Part shown: one piece after another, positions 14,100 to 21,181 of the stretch
Position numbering within the stretch: the first letter of the stretch is position 1
How the letters are laid out: the number at the start of each line of letters is the position of its first letter
Source: a virus
Length of the DNA: 34,249 nucleotides
Direction: 5' to 3' (one strand)
IMG/VR virus record: IMGVR_UViG_3300035698_003740
Span: 1-34,249 of that record
Made by a program: the position numbers and the translations under genes
The notes under the pieces: generated by a model
What the model saw: the letters and a program-made list of their open reading frames with translations, nothing else
Told to the model about the DNA's origin: nothing
Database searches by the model: none

Positions 14100-15482
14100 A
14101 TGGATTTTGTATTATTTATAGACACAAATAAAGGTAAGAAATTACTTAAAGTATTTAACTCACTTGGAGCAGCAAATATGTTCTTAAACAAGAACACAGA
14201 TAAAATTTTAGCCCAAAGTGGGGTAGAATGGGTTGGTACCATGTCTAAAAAAGAATGGGATACTAAAGAAGCAAAATACGCTATTGAATCAGTAAACGAA
14301 GGAATATCTGTATTTGATGAAAGACATTTCGGTAAAAAAGGTATTATCATTATGATTGATGATAATGGTAAAAAAATATCTGCTATATTCAAAGATAAAA
14401 AGAACGCAGATAAATACAATAGAAATAAACCATCCGATATTCAAGCATTACTTAAAATTGCTAAAACAAAACCATTTGGTAAAGCAATTGATGAATCAGT
14501 AAACGAAGCTAACGAAGAAGATATCATCTTTCAATTAAGAAAAATTGTAAAAGATAAACAAAACGCTTTGATAGTTGATACTAACTCAAAGAAGAAGGTA
14601 AGAGTAGATATACAATCGGCAAATCTAATGTTACAAGTTTACGATGCACTTAAACAACAATCTAATAAAGATAAGTTTATAAAAAGTGGTATTGTAAATA
14701 TGGGACATATGGCTTATAAGTTATTAAAGAAAGAATCGGTAAACGAATCAGCAGGTAAAGAAGCAATGGGTATTGCCGCATTAACTGGTACTCGTGGTTC
14801 GGCAGTTCAAGCTTTTATTGATAAAAATAGAATAAATAGTAGTAAACTATTCAAAGCATTAAAATCAGCAAACCTACAAGGTAGAATGAACTTCGCATCT
14901 GCATTATCTGGTAAACCTGGTAATCCAAATGAAAAACTTACAATCAAACTTTTTGGTGAATCAGTAAACGAATCTGAACTTAAACTTGGTGTTAAATATG
15001 TTAACAAACAAGGAAAAGAAGGATTTATACAAACAGCTGGTTCTAAAAATTCTCAAGATTGGTTTTGGTTTGATGGAAAAGTTAAACATCCATATAATAA
15101 AGTAAAAAAAGAACTAAAACCATCTAAAGACCAAAAGAAAACTGGATTTGGTGATTACCTTAAACAAGGTGGTAGAGTTTCGGATAATGTAAACCCTTCC
15201 AATTCCCCATCAGTAAACGAAGCAAAATTCGGTTATAAAGATTCAACTGCAACTTATATCAACAACCACAAAGATGAATATAAGCAAGCAGAGAAAATGA
15301 ACAAAGGAAACGAAATGAAGTTCTACGATATGTTACAACAGATGGAAGATAATGCAGGTCATGGTAAGACAATGTTATTTATCTCTAATTCATTACGTGG
15401 TTATGGTGTTGATATGTTCAAAGACCCAAAGATTAAAAACCCACAAGATGCACAAGAGGCATTATTCCTATTAAGTAAGTAA
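14100..15482 (+). CDS. Six-module polyprotein joined by ESVNE linkers (460 aa)
   Basis: The clearest case of modular design in the window. Five linkers, IESVNE67/G, DESVNE136/A, KESVNE216/S, GESVNE291/S and PSVNE374/A, split the protein into six pieces of 67, 69, 80, 75, 83 and 86 residues. The pieces are not repeats of each other. Module 3 (ALIVDTNSKKKVRVD, VYDALKQQ) and module 4 (TRGSAVQAFIDKN, SGKPGNPNEK) match modules I recall as scattered among marine T4-like phage proteins. Module 5 is beta-like with QDWFWFDGKVKHPY. The linker fits a gp21-type cut after xNE. I infer that it is a packaged precursor cut in the prohead into six mini-proteins. AAGGAA lies before the ATG; the next gene starts directly at the stop. 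Confidence 0.72.
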   Translation: MDFVLFIDTNKGKKLLKVFNSLGAANMFLNKNTDKILAQSGVEWVGTMSKKEWDTKEAKYAIESVNEGISVFDERHFGKKGIIIMIDDNGKKISAIFKDKKNADKYNRNKPSDIQALLKIAKTKPFGKAIDESVNEANEEDIIFQLRKIVKDKQNALIVDTNSKKKVRVDIQSANLMLQVYDALKQQSNKDKFIKSGIVNMGHMAYKLLKKESVNESAGKEAMGIAALTGTRGSAVQAFIDKNRINSSKLFKALKSANLQGRMNFASALSGKPGNPNEKLTIKLFGESVNESELKLGVKYVNKQGKEGFIQTAGSKNSQDWFWFDGKVKHPYNKVKKELKPSKDQKKTGFGDYLKQGGRVSDNVNPSNSPSVNEAKFGYKDSTATYINNHKDEYKQAEKMNKGNEMKFYDMLQQMEDNAGHGKTMLFISNSLRGYGVDMFKDPKIKNPQDAQEALFLLSK

Positions 15483-15824
15483 ATGAAACTACAATCTCTT
15501 ATAGATGAAATTATAGAAGAAACCACTAACGAAGATTTACGTAATTGGTTTAAATCTAAATGGGTCAATGTTGGAAAAAAAGTGGGTGGTAAACATCCAC
15601 CTTGTGGAACAAGTGGTGAAAAGAGTGGATATGCTAAATGTGTTCCTGCTGCCAAAGCCAAAACCATGAGTAAAAAAGAAAAAGAATCTGCAACTCGTAG
15701 AAAAAGAGCAGCACAAAATAAATCCAATCGTGGTGGTTCTCAATCTGCTGGACAAGGTAAAAAACCAATCAATGTTTCTACCCATACTGGTGGTAAAAAA
15801 TCAGGTACTGGTAAAGGTTCTTAA
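15483..15824 (+). CDS. Basic head-block protein with Cys pair (113 aa)
   Basis: The leader-like helix MKLQSLIDEIIEETTNE17/D is followed by a conserved phage module: DLRNWFKSKWVNVGKK, HPPCGTSGEK, YAKCVPAAKAKTMSKKEK and SATRRKRAAQNK. The rest is a Gly/Lys/Ser-rich tail. The module is known as a domain of unknown function from T4-like phages and other mobile genomes. The strong positive charge suggests binding to packaged DNA or RNA. The start is immediately after the previous stop. It is the last gene of the unit that began at the promoter motif at 7902. Confidence 0.7.
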   Translation: MKLQSLIDEIIEETTNEDLRNWFKSKWVNVGKKVGGKHPPCGTSGEKSGYAKCVPAAKAKTMSKKEKESATRRKRAAQNKSNRGGSQSAGQGKKPINVSTHTGGKKSGTGKGS

Positions 15825-15838
15825 AAAAATAAAATATA

Positions 15839-15848
15839 TATATTTATA
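15839..15848 (+). promoter_or_regulatory. Phage promoter motif TATATTTATA
   Basis: Exact motif in the 54-base gap before the bS21 gene, 30 bases before its ATG. Confidence 0.6.
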
Positions 15849-15878
15849 CACAATCAAGTTTACATTAAAAACTATATA

Positions 15879-16202
15879 ATGGCAAGAAATACAACTAAGG
15901 TTAGGGTAGAAGTTAGAAAAGGTGATATCAACAGAGCCTTAAAAATCTTTAAAAGAAGAGGAATGGATTCCGGTCATCTTCAAAAACTAAAAGATAATAA
16001 ACAATATACCAAACCAAAGACAGTTCGTAGAAAGAAGAAACTTGACGCGATACGTAGAAATAACAAAGAAGTTATGTTTGAAAAATGGGAAAGTGGTGAT
16101 AATACCATAACCCTTTTCAACGAAAAGAAGATAAAATTTAAAAAATCTTCTAATTCAGAAGAAAAAACCATAGAAAACTATGGTTTAAAGTTAGATAAGT
16201 AA
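15879..16202 (+). CDS. rpsU: Phage-encoded ribosomal protein bS21 homologue
   Basis: Residues 7-66 follow the bS21 pattern: VRVEVRKGDINRALKIFKRR, QYTKPKTVRRKKK and LDAIRRNNKE, with the typical FKR and Y-x-KP-x3-R motifs. bS21 binds the 30S subunit near the anti-Shine-Dalgarno end of 16S rRNA. Phage copies are known from metagenomic and cultured viruses and are thought to enter host ribosomes. Unlike cellular bS21 (about 65-70 residues), this one has a 40-residue C-terminal extension (67-107, FEKWESGDNTITLF, then KKIKFKK). It has its own promoter motif, no Shine-Dalgarno sequence, and lies just before the scaffold-capsid operon, where a change in initiation would matter most. Confidence 0.88.
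   Translation: MARNTTKVRVEVRKGDINRALKIFKRRGMDSGHLQKLKDNKQYTKPKTVRRKKKLDAIRRNNKEVMFEKWESGDNTITLFNEKKIKFKKSSNSEEKTIENYGLKLDK
16165..16186 (+). other. Perfect 9-bp hairpin at the 3' end of the bS21 gene
   Basis: AAACCATAG and CTATGGTTT flank an AAAA loop inside the last codons of bS21. It is followed by only a short T run, so it is a weak terminator or an RNA stability/processing element. Confidence 0.4.
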
Positions 16203-16210
16203 TACTTATA
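16201..16210 (+). promoter_or_regulatory. Phage promoter motif (AATACTTATA variant)
   Basis: Nine of ten bases match TATACTTATA. It overlaps the last bases of the bS21 gene, 148 bases before the scaffold ATG, and would give the scaffold-capsid operon a long leader. Confidence 0.5.
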
Positions 16211-16217
16211 TACTAAT

Positions 16218-16278
16218 AACCCACTCAGATGTGGGTTTACTTATTGGTTAATGAATACCCACTAATCTTATGTAGGGT
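16218..16278 (+). promoter_or_regulatory. Leader RNA with mutually exclusive hairpins before scaffold gene
   Basis: ACCCAC (16219-16224) can pair with GTGGGT (16231-16236), extended to a 7-bp stem at 16218-16237. The same GTGGGT can instead pair with a second ACCCAC at 16257-16262, which in turn can pair with GTAGGG at 16272-16277 with one bulge. The rest of the 156-base gap to 16358 is AT-rich, with a small ATTTTC/GAAAAT hairpin at 16302-16317. Confidence 0.4.
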
Positions 16279-16358
16279 CACCAAAAAACCGATTATTTTT
16301 AATTTTCTATTGAAAATCCCTAATATTTTCACAACAAAAAAATAACGAAAGGTAAATT

Positions 16359-17471
16359 ATGGCAAATTCAAATTTGTTAAAAGAAGCCATCGCTGATGCT
16401 AAAGCTGTTAGAGAAACTGCTATTGCAAATGCTAAGATTGCTCTTGAAGAAGCATTTACTCCACGTTTACAATCTATCTTATCTCAAAAACTTCAACAAG
16501 AAATGGCTGAAGAAGATGAAGATGAGGATGAAGTAAACGAAGAGTACGGAGCAGAAGATACTTCTGATGCGGATTCATCAAAAATCGATGGAGACAACAA
16601 AAAACCACAAGACAAAGTAAACAACTCGTCAGATGTGGCAAAAACAAATCCTGATACTGATGTAGAAACTGCAGAAGTTGGTATGGAACCAGATGAAGCA
16701 GAAAAAGCTAAAGTATCTGAGGGTGAAGAAGAAGATGAAGATTCAGATGAAATCACAGAAGAAGATGATATCACTTCTAATGCAGAAGGTGAAGAAATTT
16801 CTGAAGAAGAAGAAGATGAATTAGATTTGGAAGCAATCATTAGAGAACTTGAAGAAGAACTTGATGATGAAGAAGAAGAAGAAGTAGAAGATATCGCATC
16901 TGATGTGGTAGGTGGACACGAAGAAGAAATGCATGAAGAAGATGAAGAAGAAATGGATTCTGATGAAGAATATATGGATTCAGAAGATGACATGGATGAT
17001 GAAATCGACCTTGATGAAATCCTAAGAGAAATGGGATATGGTGAGGAAGAAGAAGAAGTTAATGAAGAAGAAGATGATTCTGAATTAGAAGATACTAAAG
17101 CTGAACTTGGTGAAGCTATCAAAACTATCAAACAATTGAAATCTACTATCAACGAAGTTAACTTGTTAAACGCTAAATTACTTTACACTAACAAATTATT
17201 CCGTTCTTACGATTTAACCAACGAACAAAAAATGAAAGTTGTTGAAACGTTAGACAGAACTGCAAACGTTAGAGAAGTAAAATTAGTATTCTCAACATTA
17301 GCTGAATCATTGAAAATCGGTGGTACTGCTAGAAAACAAAAACAAACGGCTAAATTAACTGAATCATTCGCATCTAAACCAGTTGCTAGTACTGCACCTT
17401 CTAAAAAGGTAATTACTGAATCAACTAACACAATGGCTGATAGATTCAAACAATTAGCAAACATTAAGTAA
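16359..17471 (+). CDS. 22: Prohead scaffold/core protein, gp22-like (370 aa)
   Basis: The main internal scaffold around which gp23-type shells assemble; it is degraded by the prohead protease afterwards. The N-terminus MANSNLLKEAIADAKAVRET is an amphipathic helix. Residues about 50-245 are extremely acidic with long Glu/Asp runs, and the C-terminal 120 residues form a helical domain (KTIKQLKSTINEVNLLNAKL, LFRSYDLTNEQKMKVVETLD) that matches gp22-type scaffolds of marine T4-like phages. VNE and INE steps (EVNE/EYGAE, TINE/VN) would allow protease cutting. AAAGG precedes the ATG. It sits 26 bases before the capsid gene in the same order as T4 21-22-23. The acidic run mirrors as a Ser-rich open frame on the other strand, which is not a gene. 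Confidence 0.9.
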   Translation: MANSNLLKEAIADAKAVRETAIANAKIALEEAFTPRLQSILSQKLQQEMAEEDEDEDEVNEEYGAEDTSDADSSKIDGDNKKPQDKVNNSSDVAKTNPDTDVETAEVGMEPDEAEKAKVSEGEEEDEDSDEITEEDDITSNAEGEEISEEEEDELDLEAIIRELEEELDDEEEEEVEDIASDVVGGHEEEMHEEDEEEMDSDEEYMDSEDDMDDEIDLDEILREMGYGEEEEEVNEEEDDSELEDTKAELGEAIKTIKQLKSTINEVNLLNAKLLYTNKLFRSYDLTNEQKMKVVETLDRTANVREVKLVFSTLAESLKIGGTARKQKQTAKLTESFASKPVASTAPSKKVITESTNTMADRFKQLANIK

Positions 17472-17497
17472 CAATAACATAACAAAGGAAAAATAAA

Positions 17498-19102
17498 ATG
17501 GCAAATTTTGATTTATCTAAACTTATGGAAGGAAGAAACCCACAACAGGTAATGTTGGCTGAAACACGTCAATTACAATCTAAATGGGAAAAAACTGGAC
17601 TTCTTGAAGGTTTAAAAAGTAGAGAGCAATCTCAAATTTCGGTTCTTTTAGAGAACCAAGCAAAACAATTATTAGACGAAGCAACTGCAACTGGTACAAG
17701 TGCAGGTTCTGAAGAGTGGAGTGGTGTAGCCCTTCCATTAGTAAGAAGAATTTTTGGTGAAATTGCATCAAAAGAATTCGTTAGTGTTCAACCAATGAAC
17801 TTACCATCAGGACTTATTTTCTATCTTGATTTTAAATACGGAACTGCTCAATCGGGTAACCCTGCTTACAATGGTACTTCTTTATTCGGTGGTACTGGTG
17901 CAGATTTAGGTTCAACCGATGCTGCTGTAAACGGTCTTTATGGTGAAGGTAGATTTGGATATACTTTAAATGATGTATCTACTCCTACCGTAACTGTTAT
18001 CTCTAACACTTCTGCTTCATGGGATGAAGTAGGATATGATGCAGCATTAGAATCAACTGTTGGTGTATCTGGTTCAGTTGCTAAACTTATCATAGCTCAG
18101 TCTGAATTACCTAATGCTGATTTAGATGCAGTTCGTTCATTTGTAATTTCTGGTTCAGCAATTACAGATTTCTATCCAGCACACTCTAAAGTATCCGGAC
18201 CTAACTTCGTATTCTTTGCAAGTGTAACTGGTGAAGTTACTTCAATTGATAGGGTAGATTACTCTAAACAACCAACCGCTGAAAACAGAGGTGATTTTGA
18301 AGATAAGAGTCCTGTTATAGGAGGTAATCCTTCAGGTGGTGTTGCATTAGATATTCCAGAAGTTGACCTTGAGTTGAAATCTGAGGCTATCGTTGCTAAG
18401 ACTAGAAAACTTAAAGCTGTGTGGACTCCAGAGTTGGCACAAGATTTAAATGCATACCACTCAATTGATGCTGAAGCTGAATTAACTTCTATGTTATCAG
18501 AGTACATCTCTTTAGAGATTGACCTTGAAATCTTAGATATGTTAAAAGCTAACGCTTTAACAACTGAATACTGGTCTGTAACATTAGGTGAAGAGTACAA
18601 CTCTGCAACTGGTGCTTGGGTTTCTGGTGGTTCTGCAGCAGCATACAACAAAAACTCTTGGTTCCAAACTTTAGGAACTAAATTAAACAAAGTATCTAAC
18701 AAAATACACCAATTAACACTTAGAGGTGGAGCTAACTTCGTAGTTGCTTCTCCAGATGTATGTACTATCTTAGAATCTATTCCAGGATTTAGTGTATCTG
18801 CTGATAAAGATGCAATGACTTTCGCAGCTGGTGTTACTACTATTGGTGCTATTGCAAACAGATATACTGTTTACAAAAACCCTTATATGACTTCTAACGA
18901 AATCTTATTAGGATTTAAAGGTTCTAACTTCTTAGAAACTGGAGCAGTTTACGCACCTTACGTGCCATTAATTATGACTCCATTAGTTTATGACCCAACA
19001 AACTTTACACCACGTAGAGGGGTAATGACTAGATACGCTAAGAAGATGGTCCGTCCAGAATTTTACGGTAAAATCTATGTTAAAGATTTAGCTAACGTAT
19101 AA
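17498..19102 (+). CDS. 23: Major capsid protein, gp23-like (534 aa)
   Basis: Forms the hexamers of the icosahedral or prolate shell. The family signature is clear in the C-terminal half: AIVAKTRKLKAVWTPELAQD, LNAYHSIDAEAELTSMLS, FVVASPDVCTILESIPGF and GFKGSNFLETGAVYAPYVPL. The N-terminal 61 residues should be removed by the protease at LLDE61/ATATG, close to the T4 cut at E65/A66. The stretch about 125-265 (GGTGADLGSTDAAVNGLYG onward) is variable, at the place of the gp23 insertion region. AAAGGA lies eight bases before the ATG. A strong terminator follows at 19153. T4 encodes a separate pentamer protein (gp24); none is visible here. Confidence 0.95.
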   Translation: MANFDLSKLMEGRNPQQVMLAETRQLQSKWEKTGLLEGLKSREQSQISVLLENQAKQLLDEATATGTSAGSEEWSGVALPLVRRIFGEIASKEFVSVQPMNLPSGLIFYLDFKYGTAQSGNPAYNGTSLFGGTGADLGSTDAAVNGLYGEGRFGYTLNDVSTPTVTVISNTSASWDEVGYDAALESTVGVSGSVAKLIIAQSELPNADLDAVRSFVISGSAITDFYPAHSKVSGPNFVFFASVTGEVTSIDRVDYSKQPTAENRGDFEDKSPVIGGNPSGGVALDIPEVDLELKSEAIVAKTRKLKAVWTPELAQDLNAYHSIDAEAELTSMLSEYISLEIDLEILDMLKANALTTEYWSVTLGEEYNSATGAWVSGGSAAAYNKNSWFQTLGTKLNKVSNKIHQLTLRGGANFVVASPDVCTILESIPGFSVSADKDAMTFAAGVTTIGAIANRYTVYKNPYMTSNEILLGFKGSNFLETGAVYAPYVPLIMTPLVYDPTNFTPRRGVMTRYAKKMVRPEFYGKIYVKDLANV

Positions 19103-19150
19103 TCACGTTAATTAAGTTAATAACTTAGATATTCCATAGAGTATCAATAA

Positions 19151-19184
19151 TTAAAGGGAACTTCGGTTCCCTTTTTTTATGTCT
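19151..19184 (+). repeat. 34-base direct repeat, copy 1 (terminator)
   Basis: Identical, base for base, to 19927-19960. The two copies bound the two-gene cassette 19275-19872. Confidence 0.9.
19153..19178 (+). terminator. Rho-independent terminator after the capsid gene
   Basis: 9-bp stem AAAGGGAAC/GTTCCCTTT around a TTCG tetraloop, ending in a run of T. Near-ideal intrinsic terminator; an identical copy is at 19929. Confidence 0.92.
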
Positions 19185-19213
19185 AAATTTTAACAAAACT
19201 TTAACATTTGAAA

Positions 19214-19247
19214 TTTGGTAAATATAAAAATATATCGTATATTTACT
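19214..19247 (+). promoter_or_regulatory. Bacteroidota-type promoter for the cassette
   Basis: TTTG at 19214-19217, 20 bases, then TATATTTA at 19238-19245. The Bacteroidota primary sigma factor uses TTTG and TAnnTTTG with about 19-21 bases between; only the last G differs. The second half also resembles the phage motif. It lies 27 bases before ATG 19275. Confidence 0.5.
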
Positions 19248-19274
19248 ATGTAATAAGATTTAAAACTACAAAAT

Positions 19275-19586
19275 ATGACAAGTAAATTTGAAATTTGGTT
19301 AAACAAAGTAAACGAAGAAAGAAAAGATTATTGGAATAAGAACTTTTCTTACAAACCTTACGAACCACTTGAGGTTATAATGGGTAAAAAGTATATTAAA
19401 CTAATGGATAATGGTTCAGTATGGGGATTCATCTCAATGGTGGAAGGTTTTATTCAAGGTTCTCCAATTACCAAAGGAGATTTACTAAAACCAGCAAATT
19501 GGAGAACTCCTGCTAAACATAGTAGAGGTAATATTTTCAAAGGAAATGATAGTTGGAACTTTTATGGTCCTAACTATTTAAAGTAA
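19275..19586 (+). CDS. Moron-like hypothetical protein (103 aa)
   Basis: I recognise the domain shape but no function. KKYIKLMDNGSVWGFISM, then GSPITKGDLLKPANWRTPAK and GNIFKGNDSWNFYGPNYL, form a conserved small phage domain that turns up as a scattered accessory gene in many tailed phages. The N-terminus (TSKFEIWLNKVNEERKDYW) is helical and contains one VNE. The gene is inserted between the capsid and neck genes, with its own promoter and terminators on both sides, as expected of a moron. No Shine-Dalgarno sequence, in contrast to the genes around it. Confidence 0.72.
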   Translation: MTSKFEIWLNKVNEERKDYWNKNFSYKPYEPLEVIMGKKYIKLMDNGSVWGFISMVEGFIQGSPITKGDLLKPANWRTPAKHSRGNIFKGNDSWNFYGPNYLK

Positions 19587-19611
19587 TTTTTATTGATTAA
19601 ATGTTTTACTT

Positions 19612-19621
19612 TATATTTATA
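19612..19621 (+). promoter_or_regulatory. Phage promoter motif TATATTTATAGTA
   Basis: Exact motif followed by GTA in the 55-base gap inside the cassette, 20 bases before ATG 19642. Confidence 0.6.
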
Positions 19622-19641
19622 GTAAATAGGAGAATAAAATT

Positions 19642-19872
19642 ATGATAATAACATTACATTCATTCAAACTATTTAAAGAAGTGGCTGAAAATGCAGAATT
19701 AGTAACTAACAATAAATTTGGTATTATACTATTTAAAGATGAGGTATTCACACCAACTGAAATATCAGAATCGGATTTTGAAAAGTATACACATATAACT
19801 GTGGATAGTAGTGATGTTGTTGATGGATTTATATCATCACACCCCGCATGGCCAATTGTAGCAATTGTATAA
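19642..19872 (+). CDS. Small hypothetical protein, second gene of the cassette (76 aa)
   Basis: No family recognised. The sequence is acidic with a hydrophobic end (MIITLHSFKLFKEVAENAEL, FEKYTHITVDSSDVVDGFIS, HPAWPIVAIV). It has its own promoter motif and an AGGAG eight bases before the ATG, then the second copy of the TTCG terminator. A role outside virion structure is suggested by its independent transcription unit. Confidence 0.62.
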   Translation: MIITLHSFKLFKEVAENAELVTNNKFGIILFKDEVFTPTEISESDFEKYTHITVDSSDVVDGFISSHPAWPIVAIV

Positions 19873-19926
19873 CTAACATTAGATTTAGTAAAGCCTCTTT
19901 CTTAATTGAAACGTAACTAAATAAAG

Positions 19927-19960
19927 TTAAAGGGAACTTCGGTTCCCTTTTTTTATGTCT
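19927..19960 (+). repeat. 34-base direct repeat, copy 2 (terminator)
   Basis: Identical to 19151-19184, offset by 776 bases. Confidence 0.9.
19929..19954 (+). terminator. Rho-independent terminator, second copy
   Basis: Same 9-bp stem, TTCG loop and T run as the terminator at 19153. It ends the cassette and insulates the neck operon. Confidence 0.92.
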
Positions 19961-19983
19961 TATTCTCTCCTTTTTCTTAATCT

Positions 19984-19993
19984 TATATTTATA
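19984..19993 (+). promoter_or_regulatory. Phage promoter motif TATATTTATAGTA
   Basis: Exact motif followed by GTA, 32 bases before ATG 20026 and directly after the second terminator. It should start the neck-tail operon. Confidence 0.65.
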
Positions 19994-20025
19994 GTAGTAT
20001 AATTGTATAATAAGGAGAGAAATAT

Positions 20026-21177
20026 ATGTCTCAAGCTCGTATTTGGACAGGTTCATCATCGTTTACTTCTGGTTCTTCCACTCCTTTCGGTATTTATGAT
20101 TCGGATGTAAGATTCCAATCAGATGCACCGAAAGTAGCAAAATGGTGTGCACAAAGATTGGGATATCCTATCATTGATGTAGAATTGGAACAAGAAAACT
20201 TCTTCGCAGTATTTGAAGAAGCAGTTTCAGAATATTCTGCACAAGTAAACCAATTCAATATCAGAAATAATCTCGGTTCATTAGAAGGACAACCAACCGG
20301 AACCGATTATACTCACCAATCAGTAAATGGTTCGGAGTTAAATAATATTATTGCCATATCGGAACTATACGGAACACTTTCTGGTGTTGGTGGTAGGGCT
20401 GATATTAAGAAAGGTTGGATTGATGTAGATTCTAATTCACAAACTTATGATTTACAAACTCTTTGGGCAGATGTAAGTGAAAGTGGTGAAAGATTAGATA
20501 TTACAACTGTATTTTACGAAGCAACTCCTGCTATTCAACGTTTCTTTGACCCATATTCAGTAAGTGGACAAGGAACCCTTAACTTAATTGATGAATTTGG
20601 GTTCGGTTCTTTTTCACCTGCAGCACAATTTATCTTAATGCCACTTTATGAAGATTTATTAAGAATTCAACAAATTGAAATGAATGACCAGATACGAAAA
20701 TCTGCTCATACTTTTAATATAGTAAATAATAAACTTCAAATCTTCCCAAAACCAACATCAGATTTTAGAATGTATTTTGAATATCTTGTAAAAAAAGATG
20801 TAAGAGAAGCTGGTGCAATTATTTTACCAAATGTAGTATCTGATTATTCAAATATTGGATATGATTTCGCACAATATCAAAATATTAACGATGTTGGTAA
20901 ACAATGGATTAGAAAATACACTCTTGCCCTTTCAAAAGAAATGTTAGGAGCAGTTAGAGAAAAATATTCAACAGTTCCAATTCCAGGTTCAGAAGTTTCT
21001 TTAGATGGTGCAGCTTTACGAGCAGAAGCCCAAACCGAAAAAGATAATTTAGTAGAACAACTGAGAGAAAACTTAAATGAAGTAAGTAAAAAAACAAGAA
21101 TGGAAAACGAAGCAGCGATGGTTGATCAACAACAAACTGTAATGCAGAAGGTTCCATTAGCAATTTATATAGGATAA
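20026..21177 (+). CDS. 13: Neck protein, gp13-like (383 aa)
   Basis: Head-completion protein expected to seal the portal after packaging. Position directly after the capsid genes and before a gp14-like gene, together with the conserved opening DAPKVAKWCAQRLGYPIIDV and ENFFAVFEEAVSEYSAQVNQ, matches neck proteins of marine T4-like phages. A middle part carries the motifs FGFGSFSPAAQFILMPLYED and NNKLQIFPKPTSDFRMYFEY. The C-terminal 60 residues are charged and coiled-coil-like (EKDNLVEQLRENLNEVSKKT). It is longer than T4 gp13 (309). AAGGAG sits seven bases before the ATG. Confidence 0.72.
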   Translation: MSQARIWTGSSSFTSGSSTPFGIYDSDVRFQSDAPKVAKWCAQRLGYPIIDVELEQENFFAVFEEAVSEYSAQVNQFNIRNNLGSLEGQPTGTDYTHQSVNGSELNNIIAISELYGTLSGVGGRADIKKGWIDVDSNSQTYDLQTLWADVSESGERLDITTVFYEATPAIQRFFDPYSVSGQGTLNLIDEFGFGSFSPAAQFILMPLYEDLLRIQQIEMNDQIRKSAHTFNIVNNKLQIFPKPTSDFRMYFEYLVKKDVREAGAIILPNVVSDYSNIGYDFAQYQNINDVGKQWIRKYTLALSKEMLGAVREKYSTVPIPGSEVSLDGAALRAEAQTEKDNLVEQLRENLNEVSKKTRMENEAAMVDQQQTVMQKVPLAIYIG

Positions 21178-21181
21178 TAAT

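Noticed and set aside
16493-17152. Long Ser-rich open frame on the minus strand opposite the scaffold gene
   Set aside because: It is the mirror of Glu/Asp codon runs (GAA/GAT read as TTC/ATC and TCT/TCA in other frames); low complexity, no initiation signal, opposite to a clear gene.
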